Shown piece after piece: positions 7,097 to 14,938 of a stretch of 19,132 nt of DNA. The translations under genes and the position numbers were made by a program. Location of the stretch: contig JBBKWG010000228.1 of the NCBI GenBank assembly GCA_037968835.1, positions 1-19,132 on the forward strand, read 5' to 3'. Within the stretch, counting starts at the first letter, position 1; the number at the start of each line of letters is the position of its first letter. The DNA is from JBBKWG01 sp037968835 (GTDB taxonomy: Bacteria; Pseudomonadota; Alphaproteobacteria; Rhodobacterales; Rhodobacteraceae). Below the pieces are notes generated by a model. That model was not told the DNA's origin, searched no databases, and was given only the letters and a program-made list of their open reading frames with translations.

Positions 7097-7894
7097 CTAT
7101 TCCGCCGGGATCGTACGCTTCTGCGGGGCGCGCGAACTCGGAAGATGAATGACATCTGAAGATGCCTCAAGGACCGACTCATGCACTTCCAGACCCAACG
7201 CGGGTAGAAGCGCGTCCAGATCGTCGCGCAGACGGTTTATCTGCGATTGCGCAATGTCCTCTTCGATCTCGACCCGGTCCAGCCAGCGGCGCATTTCGTG
7301 CGTCGCAGTTTGCGCGGCTTCAATCCGTGTCTGCATGTTCGCCGCCTCATGCTCGCGTTCCGCAAGGAAATTGCGGGCGCGCTCGACAGCTTCATCGCTA
7401 TAACGACGGGCCAGATCTTCGCTGGTGCGGCTCATCTGGGCAGCGATTTCCAGAATATCGGGCTCGAGATAGCCGAGATCAGGATGATCGCGAAGGAACA
7501 TGAGCCGCTCACGGACGGAATCGAATTCACTTTTCATCTTGAAGACACCGCTCCGGTCGGCTTCGTGCGCGGCCCAATAGGCGTTCGCGACATCTTCCAT
7601 CCGCATCCGGAACGAGCGGTGTGAATTTTCAAGCTGGAGGATGCGCAGGTTGGCTGGCATGTAGGCGCAGAGAAGGACGGCCAGAACGGTCAGGGCGATC
7701 TGGATGGCAGGACCTGCCGCGATCACCTGTCCGTCGCTCAGCGCGAGCGGAACGGCGAGCCAGGGTTGAAGCCCTGCGGCGGAAAATAGAGTGGTGCCAA
7801 CGGCTGTCAGGGCAAGTGCGGCGAAAATGCCCATGGCCGTGATTTGTGCAGCGCGCTGAAAGCGCCACCTCGTTGATGATGTCAAACTACCCAT
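7097..7894 (-). CDS. Conserved membrane protein with cytoplasmic coiled coil, upstream of radA
   Basis: I do not recognise a named domain in this 265-residue protein. It has two hydrophobic helices at about 18-40 and 58-80, then a long charged region likely to form coiled coil (about 155-228, rich in Glu, Arg, Ala and Gln), and a short polar tail. It carries no ATPase or nuclease motif, so a DNA-repair label would rest only on being next to radA. The start is the ATG at 7894, with GAGGAG seven bases upstream; the frame is open to a GTG at 7930, but that would leave no leader after the CtrA box at 7935-7949. It may be a membrane scaffold under cell-cycle control, which is inference. Confidence 0.8.
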   Translation of the reverse strand: MGSLTSSTRWRFQRAAQITAMGIFAALALTAVGTTLFSAAGLQPWLAVPLALSDGQVIAAGPAIQIALTVLAVLLCAYMPANLRILQLENSHRSFRMRMEDVANAYWAAHEADRSGVFKMKSEFDSVRERLMFLRDHPDLGYLEPDILEIAAQMSRTSEDLARRYSDEAVERARNFLAEREHEAANMQTRIEAAQTATHEMRRWLDRVEIEEDIAQSQINRLRDDLDALLPALGLEVHESVLEASSDVIHLPSSRAPQKRTIPAE

Positions 7895-7934
7895 TGCGAA
7901 ACTCCTCGCTAAACTCACTAACTGCGTCACAACT

Positions 7935-7949
7935 TTAACACATCTTTAA
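7935..7949 (-). promoter_or_regulatory. Perfect CtrA binding box (TTAA-N7-TTAA)
   Basis: TTAA (7935-7938) and TTAA (7946-7949) are separated by exactly seven bases, the full consensus for CtrA, the response regulator that controls cell cycle, motility and, in Rhodobacterales, gene-transfer-agent and related genes. The box lies 40 nt upstream of the ATG at 7894, where a -35 element would be expected, suggesting activation of the coiled-coil gene and perhaps radA-cvpA. A GAATC (GANTC methylation site) lies just upstream at 7953-7957. In GC-rich DNA such a box is uncommon by chance. Confidence 0.6.
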
Positions 7950-8027
7950 CTCAGAATCGCTCTCTCCTGTTCCCGCCTTTCACGGAAACGGGCTGTTTCC
8001 CTGCGCGACGCTCGGGCAGGAAGTCGG

Positions 8028-8756
8028 TCAGTTCGTTGGGTACGGCTTCAGAAACGGCAGATTTTCAGCGCTGATACGCGGGGCCGTTGGTCGGGGATTC
8101 GGGGCGCGGGAAACCGGGGTATCGTCGCGCGACGTCATCTCGGACGGGGGTGGGAGAAGCTTTCGGTCGCGGCGATGGGAGGTCGAGCCGTTGCCGCGCA
8201 TGTCACGGGCAATCGACAGAACGCTGCGCAGGGACGAGGATTCAGCGGGCAGCGAAGATCGTGAAACATTCGATCCGACAGGGTCGGCCGCTTCGCTGCG
8301 ATGGTGCAGAAAAACAGCACTCGGTGCGTCGGGCCAGTCTGGGTTTTCAAGCACAAGGGTGGGCTTGGGCGATGGCTGGTTGCTGGCAGAAGCCTTTGTG
8401 CGAAAGGAATAAGCCGCCTCACGGCGATGGTGTGAGCGAGACTCGGCCCTGTCCCCAGAGACCACATCGTAAAGCGAGACTCTGTCAGTGCCGCAGATGA
8501 TCACGACGGCCAGCCAGATGGCCGGACAGAAGGGTGCCATCACGAAAAACAGCCAGGAAGCGTCGCGACCGACCAGCGCCCAGGGCGCAAGACCGGCGGC
8601 AGTGAAAGCCGCGAACAGCCCGGTGATCGCGTAAAGCCACGCGTTTCCGGTCTCTGACAGCGCCAGGCGTCGAAATGCCAGCCACGCCACGGCGACCGGC
8701 AGAATCATGATGAAACTTCGGAACAGAAGTTGAGTAAGCAGAAAAAGGGCGTCCAT
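8028..8756 (-). CDS. Membrane protein with long disordered C-terminal tail, unknown function
   Basis: This 242-residue protein is not recognised. Its first 90 residues hold three hydrophobic segments (about 10-28, 38-59 and 69-89), and the remaining 150 residues are low-complexity and rich in Ser, Pro, Arg and Ala, so probably disordered. The start is the ATG at 8756, with GGAG six bases upstream; a GTG at 8789 in the same frame lacks such a site. The gene is on the same strand as the coiled-coil protein, 133 nt away, but the CtrA box lies between, suggesting separate control. The membrane part looks like normal coding sequence; the tail carries few clues and could tolerate much change. Confidence 0.68.
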   Translation of the reverse strand: MDALFLLTQLLFRSFIMILPVAVAWLAFRRLALSETGNAWLYAITGLFAAFTAAGLAPWALVGRDASWLFFVMAPFCPAIWLAVVIICGTDRVSLYDVVSGDRAESRSHHRREAAYSFRTKASASNQPSPKPTLVLENPDWPDAPSAVFLHHRSEAADPVGSNVSRSSLPAESSSLRSVLSIARDMRGNGSTSHRRDRKLLPPPSEMTSRDDTPVSRAPNPRPTAPRISAENLPFLKPYPTN

Positions 8757-8869
8757 GAACGTCTCCGGCAACAGCCACCCCGGCCGCACAAGACCTGATC
8801 ATGGTTAAGATTGCGTAAGCTGTCTCCATTGTTTCCGAAATAGCGCCAGACTGTTGCGAAGTTGCAAAA

Positions 8870-8875
8870 TGTCAA
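8870..8875 (-). promoter_or_regulatory. Consensus -35 hexamer upstream of the 8756 gene
   Basis: TTGACA is a perfect -35 hexamer on the - strand, 113 nt before the ATG at 8756. No good -10 lies 16-18 bases downstream, so any promoter here would be weak or need an activator. Nearby, CTTACGCAATCTTAA (8819-8805) carries one TTAA and a poor second half, at most a CtrA half-site. Confidence 0.22.
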
Positions 8876-8956
8876 TTTCGCTGGGACAGTCGTCCACGAG
8901 TGCCAGTGCTGTCGCCGCTCCGTGAACACAGGGTGAAAACGTGGCCGCGCGTTTAA

Positions 8957-9703
8957 CTAGCGAACCGCCGCAATTGGCCCGGTGGAACTGCCGGAAATGA
9001 ACTGTTCGACGTAGGGATCGCCGCTGTCGTCCAATTGATCCACGGGTCCGGTCCAGCGGATGACCCCGTCGTGCAGCATCGCCACATCGTCGGCAATCGC
9101 GCGCACCGAGGTCATGTCGTGGGTGATCGTCATCGCCGTCGCGCCCATTTCAACGACGATTTCGCGAATCAATTCGTTGATGACGCCGGCCATGATGGGA
9201 TCGAGACCGGTAGTCGGTTCGTCGAAAAAGATGATCTCGGGTTCGGCAGCGATGGCGCGGGCAAGACCGACGCGTTTCTGCATCCCACCGGACAGTTCCG
9301 CCGGATAAAGGTCGGCAACATCAGGCGTCAGACCGACACGGCGCAGTTTCTCGACGGCGATCTCGCGCGCTTCGTCCTGGGGACGTTTCAGCGAACCGCG
9401 CAACAGACGGAAGGCGACGTTTTGCCAGACCGTGAGGCTGTCAAACAGCGCGCCACCCTGAAACAGCATCCCGAAGCGGGCGAGAAACGCATCGCGTTCG
9501 GCGGTCATTGCGTCCTCTCCGTCCAGCAGGATAGTCCCGGCGTCGGGCACAATCAGGCCAAGGACGCATTTCAGCAGAACGGATTTACCGGTGCCGGAGC
9601 CGCCAATGATGACCATGCTCTCGCCGCTTGGAATCGTCAGGTCGATGCCTTGCAAGACTGGCTTCGGTCCGAAGGACTTATGGACCTGTTTCAGCTCAAT
9701 CAT
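8957..9703 (-). CDS. mlaF: MlaF-type ABC transporter ATPase (lipid asymmetry / solvent resistance)
   Basis: MlaF is the ATPase of the inner-membrane complex that moves phospholipids between inner and outer membrane to keep the outer leaflet asymmetric. The 248-residue protein has Walker A GGSGTGKS (34-41), Q-loop Gln82, signature LSGGMQKR (137-144), Walker B IIFFDEP (157-163) and switch His195. SGGMQKRVGLARA is typical of the MlaF/Ttg2A subfamily. Its ATG overlaps the mlaE stop by 4 nt. The same frame stays open upstream through the whole of mlaE, which can mislead a gene finder into one long fused call; family length and overlap show this start is right. Partners MlaD, MlaB and MlaC are not in the window. 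Confidence 0.95.
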   Translation of the reverse strand: MIELKQVHKSFGPKPVLQGIDLTIPSGESMVIIGGSGTGKSVLLKCVLGLIVPDAGTILLDGEDAMTAERDAFLARFGMLFQGGALFDSLTVWQNVAFRLLRGSLKRPQDEAREIAVEKLRRVGLTPDVADLYPAELSGGMQKRVGLARAIAAEPEIIFFDEPTTGLDPIMAGVINELIREIVVEMGATAMTITHDMTSVRAIADDVAMLHDGVIRWTGPVDQLDDSGDPYVEQFISGSSTGPIAAVR

Positions 9704-10473
9704 GCGGAAAAGAACAATTCTGTGAGGATGAAATTGGCGGCAAGGATCAGAACGCTGGCGGCGACGACCGCTCCCTTGGTGGCTGCCCCGACGCCCGCGG
9801 CACCGCGTGCCGAACGCATCCCGAAATAGCAGCCCATCAATGCCGCCAGAAACCCGAAAACGGCGCCCTTGGACAGCGATGACACGATGTCGAGCGGTTC
9901 GAGAAAATCGACCGTGTTGCGCAGATACGTCCCGGCATTGAAGCCAAGCCGCTGAACGCCGACGATATAGCCTCCCATGATGCCGATGACATCGCCAACC
10001 GCGACCAGCGCCGGCATGACCAGCGTGGCGGCCAGAACGCGCGGCAGCGTGAGGTATTTCATCGGGTGGGTGGACAGCGTGACCAGGGCGTCGATCTGTT
10101 CGGTCACTTTCATCGTCGCGATCTCGGCGGCGATGGACGAGGTGACGCGGGCGGCGATCATCAGGCCGACAAGCACCGGCCCAAGCTCGCGCACCATGCC
10201 GATTGCGACAATCTGGGGAACGACGGCCTCGGCTGAAAAACGAGCGCCACCGGCGTAAATCTGGAGCGCCAGTGCGCCGCCGGTGAATATCGTTGTCAGG
10301 CCGACGACGGGCAGCGAGAAATACCCGATCTGAAGCAGGGCGTTCGCGAATTCGCGCGGATACCAGGGCGGGCGCGCAAGATGGCTGATGGTCTCGCCTG
10401 CAAACATCGCGATCCGTCCGACCGCCGCCAGCATCGCCAGCACCGTTCGACCGATGGCGGCTAGAAACGTCAT
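9700..10473 (-). CDS. mlaE: MlaE-type ABC transporter permease
   Basis: MlaE is the membrane subunit that works with the MlaF ATPase and an MCE-domain protein (MlaD). The 257-residue protein is close to the E. coli length (260). It has the family pattern: an N-terminal amphipathic stretch (4-30), hydrophobic helices at about 48-72, 84-110, 143-175, 200-218 and 232-253, and the conserved cytoplasmic motifs RELGPVL (95-101) and EQIDAL (125-130). It overlaps alr by 4 nt upstream (ATGA at 10473-10470) and mlaF by 4 nt downstream, so three genes are coupled. No double-glycine loop or other motif appears lost. Confidence 0.95.
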   Translation of the reverse strand: MTFLAAIGRTVLAMLAAVGRIAMFAGETISHLARPPWYPREFANALLQIGYFSLPVVGLTTIFTGGALALQIYAGGARFSAEAVVPQIVAIGMVRELGPVLVGLMIAARVTSSIAAEIATMKVTEQIDALVTLSTHPMKYLTLPRVLAATLVMPALVAVGDVIGIMGGYIVGVQRLGFNAGTYLRNTVDFLEPLDIVSSLSKGAVFGFLAALMGCYFGMRSARGAAGVGAATKGAVVAASVLILAANFILTELFFSA

Positions 10474-11516
10474 GCGTCGCCCCGATAGCTGCGGCCATAG
10501 CGACGCCCCAACGAGGTCAGGATTTCATAGCCGATGGTCCCGGCCGCCTCGGCCAGATCGTCAACGCCCTGATGCGCGCCCAGGATTTCCAGCGTGGCGG
10601 GAACCGGATCGAGGTGGCTGACATCGACCGTCATCAGATCCATAGACACGCGACCGACCACATCGCAGGGCGTATCATTGGCCCAGACGCGAACACCGTC
10701 GCCCATGGCGCGGATAAGCCCGTCGGCATAGCCCGCCGAGATCGTCGCAATCGTCATCTCGATATTTGCGGTGAAGGTATTGCCGTATCCGACCGTCTCG
10801 AACGGCGAAATCCGGCGGGTCTGGATCACCGGTGCGTCAAGGTGGACGACAGGCGTCGCGTCCGCAAATGGAAGGCCGCCGTAAAGTCCGATGCCGGGGC
10901 GCGTCAGGTTGAAGTGATACTCGGGGCCTAGAAGGACGCCACCCGTCGCCGCAAGCGAGCGACGCACGCCGATTCCGTCGGTCATGGCGCGAAAGGTGCG
11001 CAGTTGCTGGGCGTTCATCGCGTGGTCGGGTTCGTCGGAACAGGCGAGGTGGCTGATGACCAGTTGCGGATGATTGGCCAGAAGCTGATCTTTCAGATCC
11101 GCCCAGTCAGCGGGTTCCAGTCCAAGCCGGTTCATGCCGCTGTCAAGTTGCACGCCGAACGGGTGCTCGGGGCTGTCAGAGAAGTGACGCGCGATCTGGT
11201 CGGGCGAGTTCAGCAGCGGGACAAGTTGGGCGGAACGGTGGATTTCCGTGTCGCCGTGCATGTGGCCGGAAAAGACGAAGATCTCGGGCCCGTCGCCGAT
11301 GGCCCGGCGCAGTGCGGCGCCTTCCTCGGCGAGCGCCACGAAGAATGTCCGCACACCTGCATGGGTCAGGACGCGTCCGACCCTGCCGGCGTCAAGTCCA
11401 TAGCCGTCGGCCTTCACGACCGCTGCGGTTTCGACGGAATCCGACGACAAGCCATCGAGCGCACGCCAATTCGCGGCGATTGCGTCCAGGTCGATGGTCA
11501 GATGCGCGGCTCCCAT
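10470..11516 (-). CDS. alr: Alanine racemase
   Basis: This PLP enzyme interconverts L- and D-alanine and supplies D-Ala for peptidoglycan in the cytoplasm. In the 348-residue protein the PLP lysine is K35 in AVVKADGYG, the second catalytic residue is Y263 in SAGYADG, and RPGIGLYG (207-214) forms part of the barrel's phosphate-binding side. A C-terminal beta domain (about 235-348) contains MDLMTVDV. Length is slightly short for the family (about 360-390) but no block is missing. It is first in the alr-mlaE-mlaF unit. No clear Shine-Dalgarno site precedes the ATG, and the 57 nt upstream to the DUF1194 gene contain no terminator. Confidence 0.95.
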   Translation of the reverse strand: MGAAHLTIDLDAIAANWRALDGLSSDSVETAAVVKADGYGLDAGRVGRVLTHAGVRTFFVALAEEGAALRRAIGDGPEIFVFSGHMHGDTEIHRSAQLVPLLNSPDQIARHFSDSPEHPFGVQLDSGMNRLGLEPADWADLKDQLLANHPQLVISHLACSDEPDHAMNAQQLRTFRAMTDGIGVRRSLAATGGVLLGPEYHFNLTRPGIGLYGGLPFADATPVVHLDAPVIQTRRISPFETVGYGNTFTANIEMTIATISAGYADGLIRAMGDGVRVWANDTPCDVVGRVSMDLMTVDVSHLDPVPATLEILGAHQGVDDLAEAAGTIGYEILTSLGRRYGRSYRGDA

Positions 11517-11573
11517 AGCGACGGTTTCGGCGTTGGCGCGGGGAGGGTCAAGCGGAAAGGCTGGCGAAGCGGC

Positions 11574-12362
11574 TCAGGGTTCGCCGAACATCAACTCGCG
11601 CTGCTGGCGGAGTTTTTCGCCGATCAGGCAGTCGTAGTCGGAACGCGGTGTTGCCTGAACCGGCCACAGGCCATCGGGCGATCCGACGAGTTCCAGCACT
11701 AGTTTCCGGCGGACCGCCATCGGGAAGTCGGACCATTCCAGCACCGGTATCGAGAATGCACCTGGCCCGCCGATGACGCAGTTTTCGTAATAGATATCGA
11801 GATCTTCAAGGGTCCAGCGGCTGAATTCGTCATCGCGCGTCATAAGCGGCAAGCCGTTGATTATGATGCCCTGCTCAAGTGCTGCGGCACGTGCTTGCAA
11901 GACCGGACGGCCATCGTTGTTGGGACCATCGCCCGAGATGTCGATGACCTGCCTCAACCCGATGTATTCGTTCGAGGCAATGTCGTCGGCGGCAAATCCG
12001 ATTGCGCCCGAAATCGAGGTGCGGCGCATCGAGTATTCGTGGTTGAAGATCAGTTTCTCCGAAACCGCATCTGCCGCCGCCCGCCCGTCGATCAAGGTCC
12101 AGGGCACGATCACGCGATGCGAGGTCTCGCCTGCCCATTCGACATAGGTGATTGCGATTGCGCCGGTGAAGCTGTTTTCGATAACTTTCACCACCTCATC
12201 GCTGGAAAGAGCCTCGGCGTATCCGCGCCTCTGGATTTCCAGCTCCCAAGGCGCCATCGAGCGCGACACATCGACCATCAGCGCCAGTTCCACATCGACT
12301 TCGATGCCTTGCGCGGCGACCGGCGTGGAGATTGCGAGCGATAGAATAAGCGGGCGGATCAT
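11574..12362 (-). CDS. DUF1194 secreted von Willebrand A protein, copy 2
   Basis: This 262-residue exported protein is one of two tandem DUF1194 genes. An N-terminal signal peptide (cleavage likely after AAQ near residue 18) is followed by a von Willebrand A domain with a complete MIDAS metal site: DVSRS at 31-35, T115 and the late aspartates in DISGDG (141-146). C195 (NCVIGG) and C245 (YDCLIGE) could form a disulfide in the periplasm. Function is unknown; the fold suggests metal-dependent protein binding. I start at the ATG at 12362 because it begins the signal peptide; the open frame extends to 12617 into the neighbour's coding sequence. It lies 53 nt after copy 1. Confidence 0.85.
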   Translation of the reverse strand: MIRPLILSLAISTPVAAQGIEVDVELALMVDVSRSMAPWELEIQRRGYAEALSSDEVVKVIENSFTGAIAITYVEWAGETSHRVIVPWTLIDGRAAADAVSEKLIFNHEYSMRRTSISGAIGFAADDIASNEYIGLRQVIDISGDGPNNDGRPVLQARAAALEQGIIINGLPLMTRDDEFSRWTLEDLDIYYENCVIGGPGAFSIPVLEWSDFPMAVRRKLVLELVGSPDGLWPVQATPRSDYDCLIGEKLRQQRELMFGEP

Positions 12363-12415
12363 GCTGAAAATCGTGACACCTCGGAAGTTTCGCGTCCATT
12401 CAAACCCGCGCGAGG

Positions 12416-13195
12416 TCAGTTTCTTATTCCGCGTCGCCGGTCGCGGATCTTCTCGCCAATCAGGCAATCGTATGCCGCTGCCGGAATCGGCCCGTCGGTG
12501 GTGAATCGCGGCGAAAGGCCCGCGATTTCCAGGATCAGCTTGCGGCGGATCGCGTCGGGAAACTGCTCCCATCCGAACACCGGCAAAACGAACGCTCCCG
12601 GCCCCCCGATCACACATTCGCGGTAATAGGTGTCAAGATCGCTCAGGTGCCAGACCGGATCCGAGGTGTCGATCATCAAAGGCAATCCGTTGATGGTGAT
12701 ACCCTGGGCGATCACCGCATCCCGCGCGATCGTGACTGGAATGCCATCGTTGTTGGGACCGTCGCCGGAGATGTCGATGACTTGGCGAAACGCTGTAAAC
12801 GGACTGTCCGCAAAGCGACCGGCAGCAAAGACAAGGCCGCTTGAAATCGACGTTTCGCGCACGGTGCCACCGGTCTCGCGCACAAGGCGGGCGGCAATCG
12901 ACTTGGCGTCTTCCAGATCGTCGATCAGCGTCCAGTCGACCAGAACGCGCTGCCGCTTTGCGTCCGCCCACTCGACATATGTGACGGCAATGCGCCCGAT
13001 CATGCCGCCTTCAATCGCTTCGATGACATCCGGACTGGTCAGGGCCTCGGCATATCCAAGTCGCTGCGTGACAAGGTCGCCGTAATCCATCGAGCGCGAG
13101 AAATCGGTGGCGAGGACGAGTTCGAGATCGACCTCAACAGGCTGGGCGGCCAGAAGCGTGGCAGCAATTATGAAAGCGGTTATCAGCGCGCGCAT
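12416..13195 (-). CDS. DUF1194 secreted von Willebrand A protein, copy 1
   Basis: This 259-residue paralogue of the next gene downstream has a hydrophobic signal peptide (about 1-18) and a von Willebrand A domain. MIDAS residues are DFSRS (31-35), the TSIS threonine and DISGDG. The two copies share long identical stretches such as DISGDGPNNDG and the two cysteine motifs, so they arose by duplication, but their signal peptides and C-termini have diverged. No Shine-Dalgarno site is evident before the ATG at 13195. It follows dnaB by 79 nt with no terminator between, so it could be on the dnaB transcript. The role is unknown. Confidence 0.87.
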   Translation of the reverse strand: MRALITAFIIAATLLAAQPVEVDLELVLATDFSRSMDYGDLVTQRLGYAEALTSPDVIEAIEGGMIGRIAVTYVEWADAKRQRVLVDWTLIDDLEDAKSIAARLVRETGGTVRETSISSGLVFAAGRFADSPFTAFRQVIDISGDGPNNDGIPVTIARDAVIAQGITINGLPLMIDTSDPVWHLSDLDTYYRECVIGGPGAFVLPVFGWEQFPDAIRRKLILEIAGLSPRFTTDGPIPAAAYDCLIGEKIRDRRRGIRN

Positions 13196-13274
13196 GGCCG
13201 CATTGGTTCAGAGCAGCTTGCCTGTGGCCATGCAGCGCACGCGCATTTGACACCCGAGATCGAAAGGCGCGCGA

Positions 13275-14771
13275 TCAGAAGCCGCTGTCGCCGCCGCTTT
13301 GCTGCCAGGGTTTGACGAGATTTCCAAAGCGGGTGAAGCGACCCTCGAACGACAATTCGATGTTGCCGATGGGGCCATGGCGTTGTTTGCCGATAATGAC
13401 TTCGGCGCGGCCGTGGAGTCTCTCCATCTCCTCCTGCCACTTTCCCATGGCCTCCATGTCGTGATCGTTCGGCTTCTCGCGTTCTTTGTAATATTCTTCG
13501 CGGAAGACGAACATCACGACATCGGCGTCCTGCTCGATGGAGCCTGATTCACGAAGGTCCGACAGTTGCGGGCGCTTATCTTCGCGGTTCTCGACCTGAC
13601 GGGAAAGCTGTGACAGGGCGACGACAGGCACATCAAGTTCCTTGGCTATCGCCTTCAATCCTTGGGTAATTTCGGAAACCTCGTTCACGCGGCTGTCTTT
13701 GGCGGTGGCGGGGCGGACAAGCTGAAGATAGTCGACGATCAGCACATCCAGCCCATGCTCGCGCTTTAGACGACGGGCGCGCGCGGCAAGCTGGCTGATC
13801 GGCAACGCGGGTGTGTCGTCGATGTAAAGCGGACAGGCTTCAAGCGCCTTGGCGGCCTCCACGAATCGACGAAATTCGGCTTCGGTCATGTCGCCGCGCC
13901 GGATCTGTTCGGACGGCACTTCAGAGGCTTCCGACAGGATCCGTGCGGCAAGCTGTTCGGCGGACATTTCGAGCGAGAAGAACCCGACAACCCCGCCATT
14001 CACCGCGCCGTCTCCGCCATCGGGCAGGCGGCCCTTCTTGTATGCCTTGGCGATGTTAAACGCGATGTTGGTGGCCAGCGACGTCTTGCCCATCGACGGA
14101 CGTCCGGCCAGGATCAGCAGGTCCGACTTGTGCAATCCACCGAGCTTCTTGTCCATGTCGACTAGGCCAGTCGAGATACCCGCAAGCCCGCCATCGCGCT
14201 GATAGGCGGCGTTGGCGACGTTGACGGCATCGGTGACGGCTTTCAGGAACGACTGGAACCCTTGGTTGGTCGCCCCGGCCTCGGCCAGCTTGTATAGCGC
14301 CTGTTCGGCTTCGACGATCTGCTCTTTCGGCTCGCTGGCGACATCGACCTTCGACGCCTTCGCGCTGATGTCGCGTCCAAGCGAGACCAGCGAGCGGCGA
14401 ATGGCAAGGTCGTAGATCATCTGGGCATAGTCGCGCGCGGCGAAAGAACTGATCGCGGCTCCGGCCAGGCGAACGAGATATGCTGGCCCGCCAAGTTCCT
14501 TCAGACCCGGATCATCTTCCAGAAACGCCTTCAGCGTGACCGGTGACGCCAGCGCGTTCTTGGCGATTCGGCTGGCGGCGACCTCATAGATTCGCGCGTG
14601 AACCGGGTCGTAGAAATGCGAGTCGTTGATGATGCCGGCGACCCGGTCGAAGATGTCGTTGTTGGTGAGGATGGCCCCCAGAAGCTGCTGTTCGGCCTCG
14701 ATATTATGCGGCGAACTTTCGCCCTCTCCAGCACTGGAATCACCTGTTCGGATCTGTGCGATCTCGTTCAT
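13275..14771 (-). CDS. dnaB: Replicative DNA helicase DnaB
   Basis: DnaB is the hexameric 5'-3' helicase that unwinds DNA at the replication fork. The 498-residue protein has the N-terminal helical domain (about 22-125), a linker that binds primase and loader, and the RecA-like domain with Walker A GRPSMGKT (223-230), Walker B VLIVDYLQL (343-351), and the later motif DLRESGSIEQDAD (405-417). A short Gly-rich insert (about 247-260) sits after Walker A and I judge it normal for this group. The start is the ATG at 14771, with GAGG nearby upstream; the frame opens 37 codons further but without family similarity. No intein or truncation. It is 167 nt downstream of pyrE. Confidence 0.97.
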   Translation of the reverse strand: MNEIAQIRTGDSSAGEGESSPHNIEAEQQLLGAILTNNDIFDRVAGIINDSHFYDPVHARIYEVAASRIAKNALASPVTLKAFLEDDPGLKELGGPAYLVRLAGAAISSFAARDYAQMIYDLAIRRSLVSLGRDISAKASKVDVASEPKEQIVEAEQALYKLAEAGATNQGFQSFLKAVTDAVNVANAAYQRDGGLAGISTGLVDMDKKLGGLHKSDLLILAGRPSMGKTSLATNIAFNIAKAYKKGRLPDGGDGAVNGGVVGFFSLEMSAEQLAARILSEASEVPSEQIRRGDMTEAEFRRFVEAAKALEACPLYIDDTPALPISQLAARARRLKREHGLDVLIVDYLQLVRPATAKDSRVNEVSEITQGLKAIAKELDVPVVALSQLSRQVENREDKRPQLSDLRESGSIEQDADVVMFVFREEYYKEREKPNDHDMEAMGKWQEEMERLHGRAEVIIGKQRHGPIGNIELSFEGRFTRFGNLVKPWQQSGGDSGF

Positions 14772-14938
14772 ACTGCCCTCACTGTCCCTGGGTCTCGCCC
14801 TTGGCACCCGCATACGCCAATGAGGGGTGCGCCGTCCATCTGGATATCCCTGTGGACAGCCTGTGTAGAACCCGAAAACCACCTTATGTTGCGACTAAAG
14901 GCGGGGCCGCGTCAACATAGTGTGGGTTTTTTGGCGAA

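Noticed and set aside
6001..7152. A 383-codon + strand frame opposite radA
   Set aside because: It is the antisense shadow of radA; all RadA motifs are on the - strand.
8805..8819. Second CtrA box upstream of the 8756 gene
   Set aside because: Only one half is TTAA and the other has two mismatches.
8957..10498. A single 513-codon frame covering mlaF and an antisense-frame view of mlaE
   Set aside because: The N-terminal half is Arg/His-rich shadow of mlaE; the true MlaF starts at 9703 with the ATGA overlap.
12363..12617. N-terminal extension of the second DUF1194 protein
   Set aside because: It would overlap the upstream paralogue's coding sequence and bury the signal peptide; the ATG at 12362 starts the signal peptide directly.
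13247..13252. Perfect TTGACA on the + strand near the dnaB 3' end
   Set aside because: No -10 follows at proper spacing and any transcript would be antisense to dnaB; treated as chance.
14848..14858. CTGTGGACAGC near dnaB as a DnaA box or origin
   Set aside because: It departs from TTATCCACA, stands alone and has no AT-rich stretch, so no replication origin is supported.
14772..14882. 37-codon N-terminal extension of DnaB
   Set aside because: No similarity to DnaB, and GAGG precedes the ATG at 14771.
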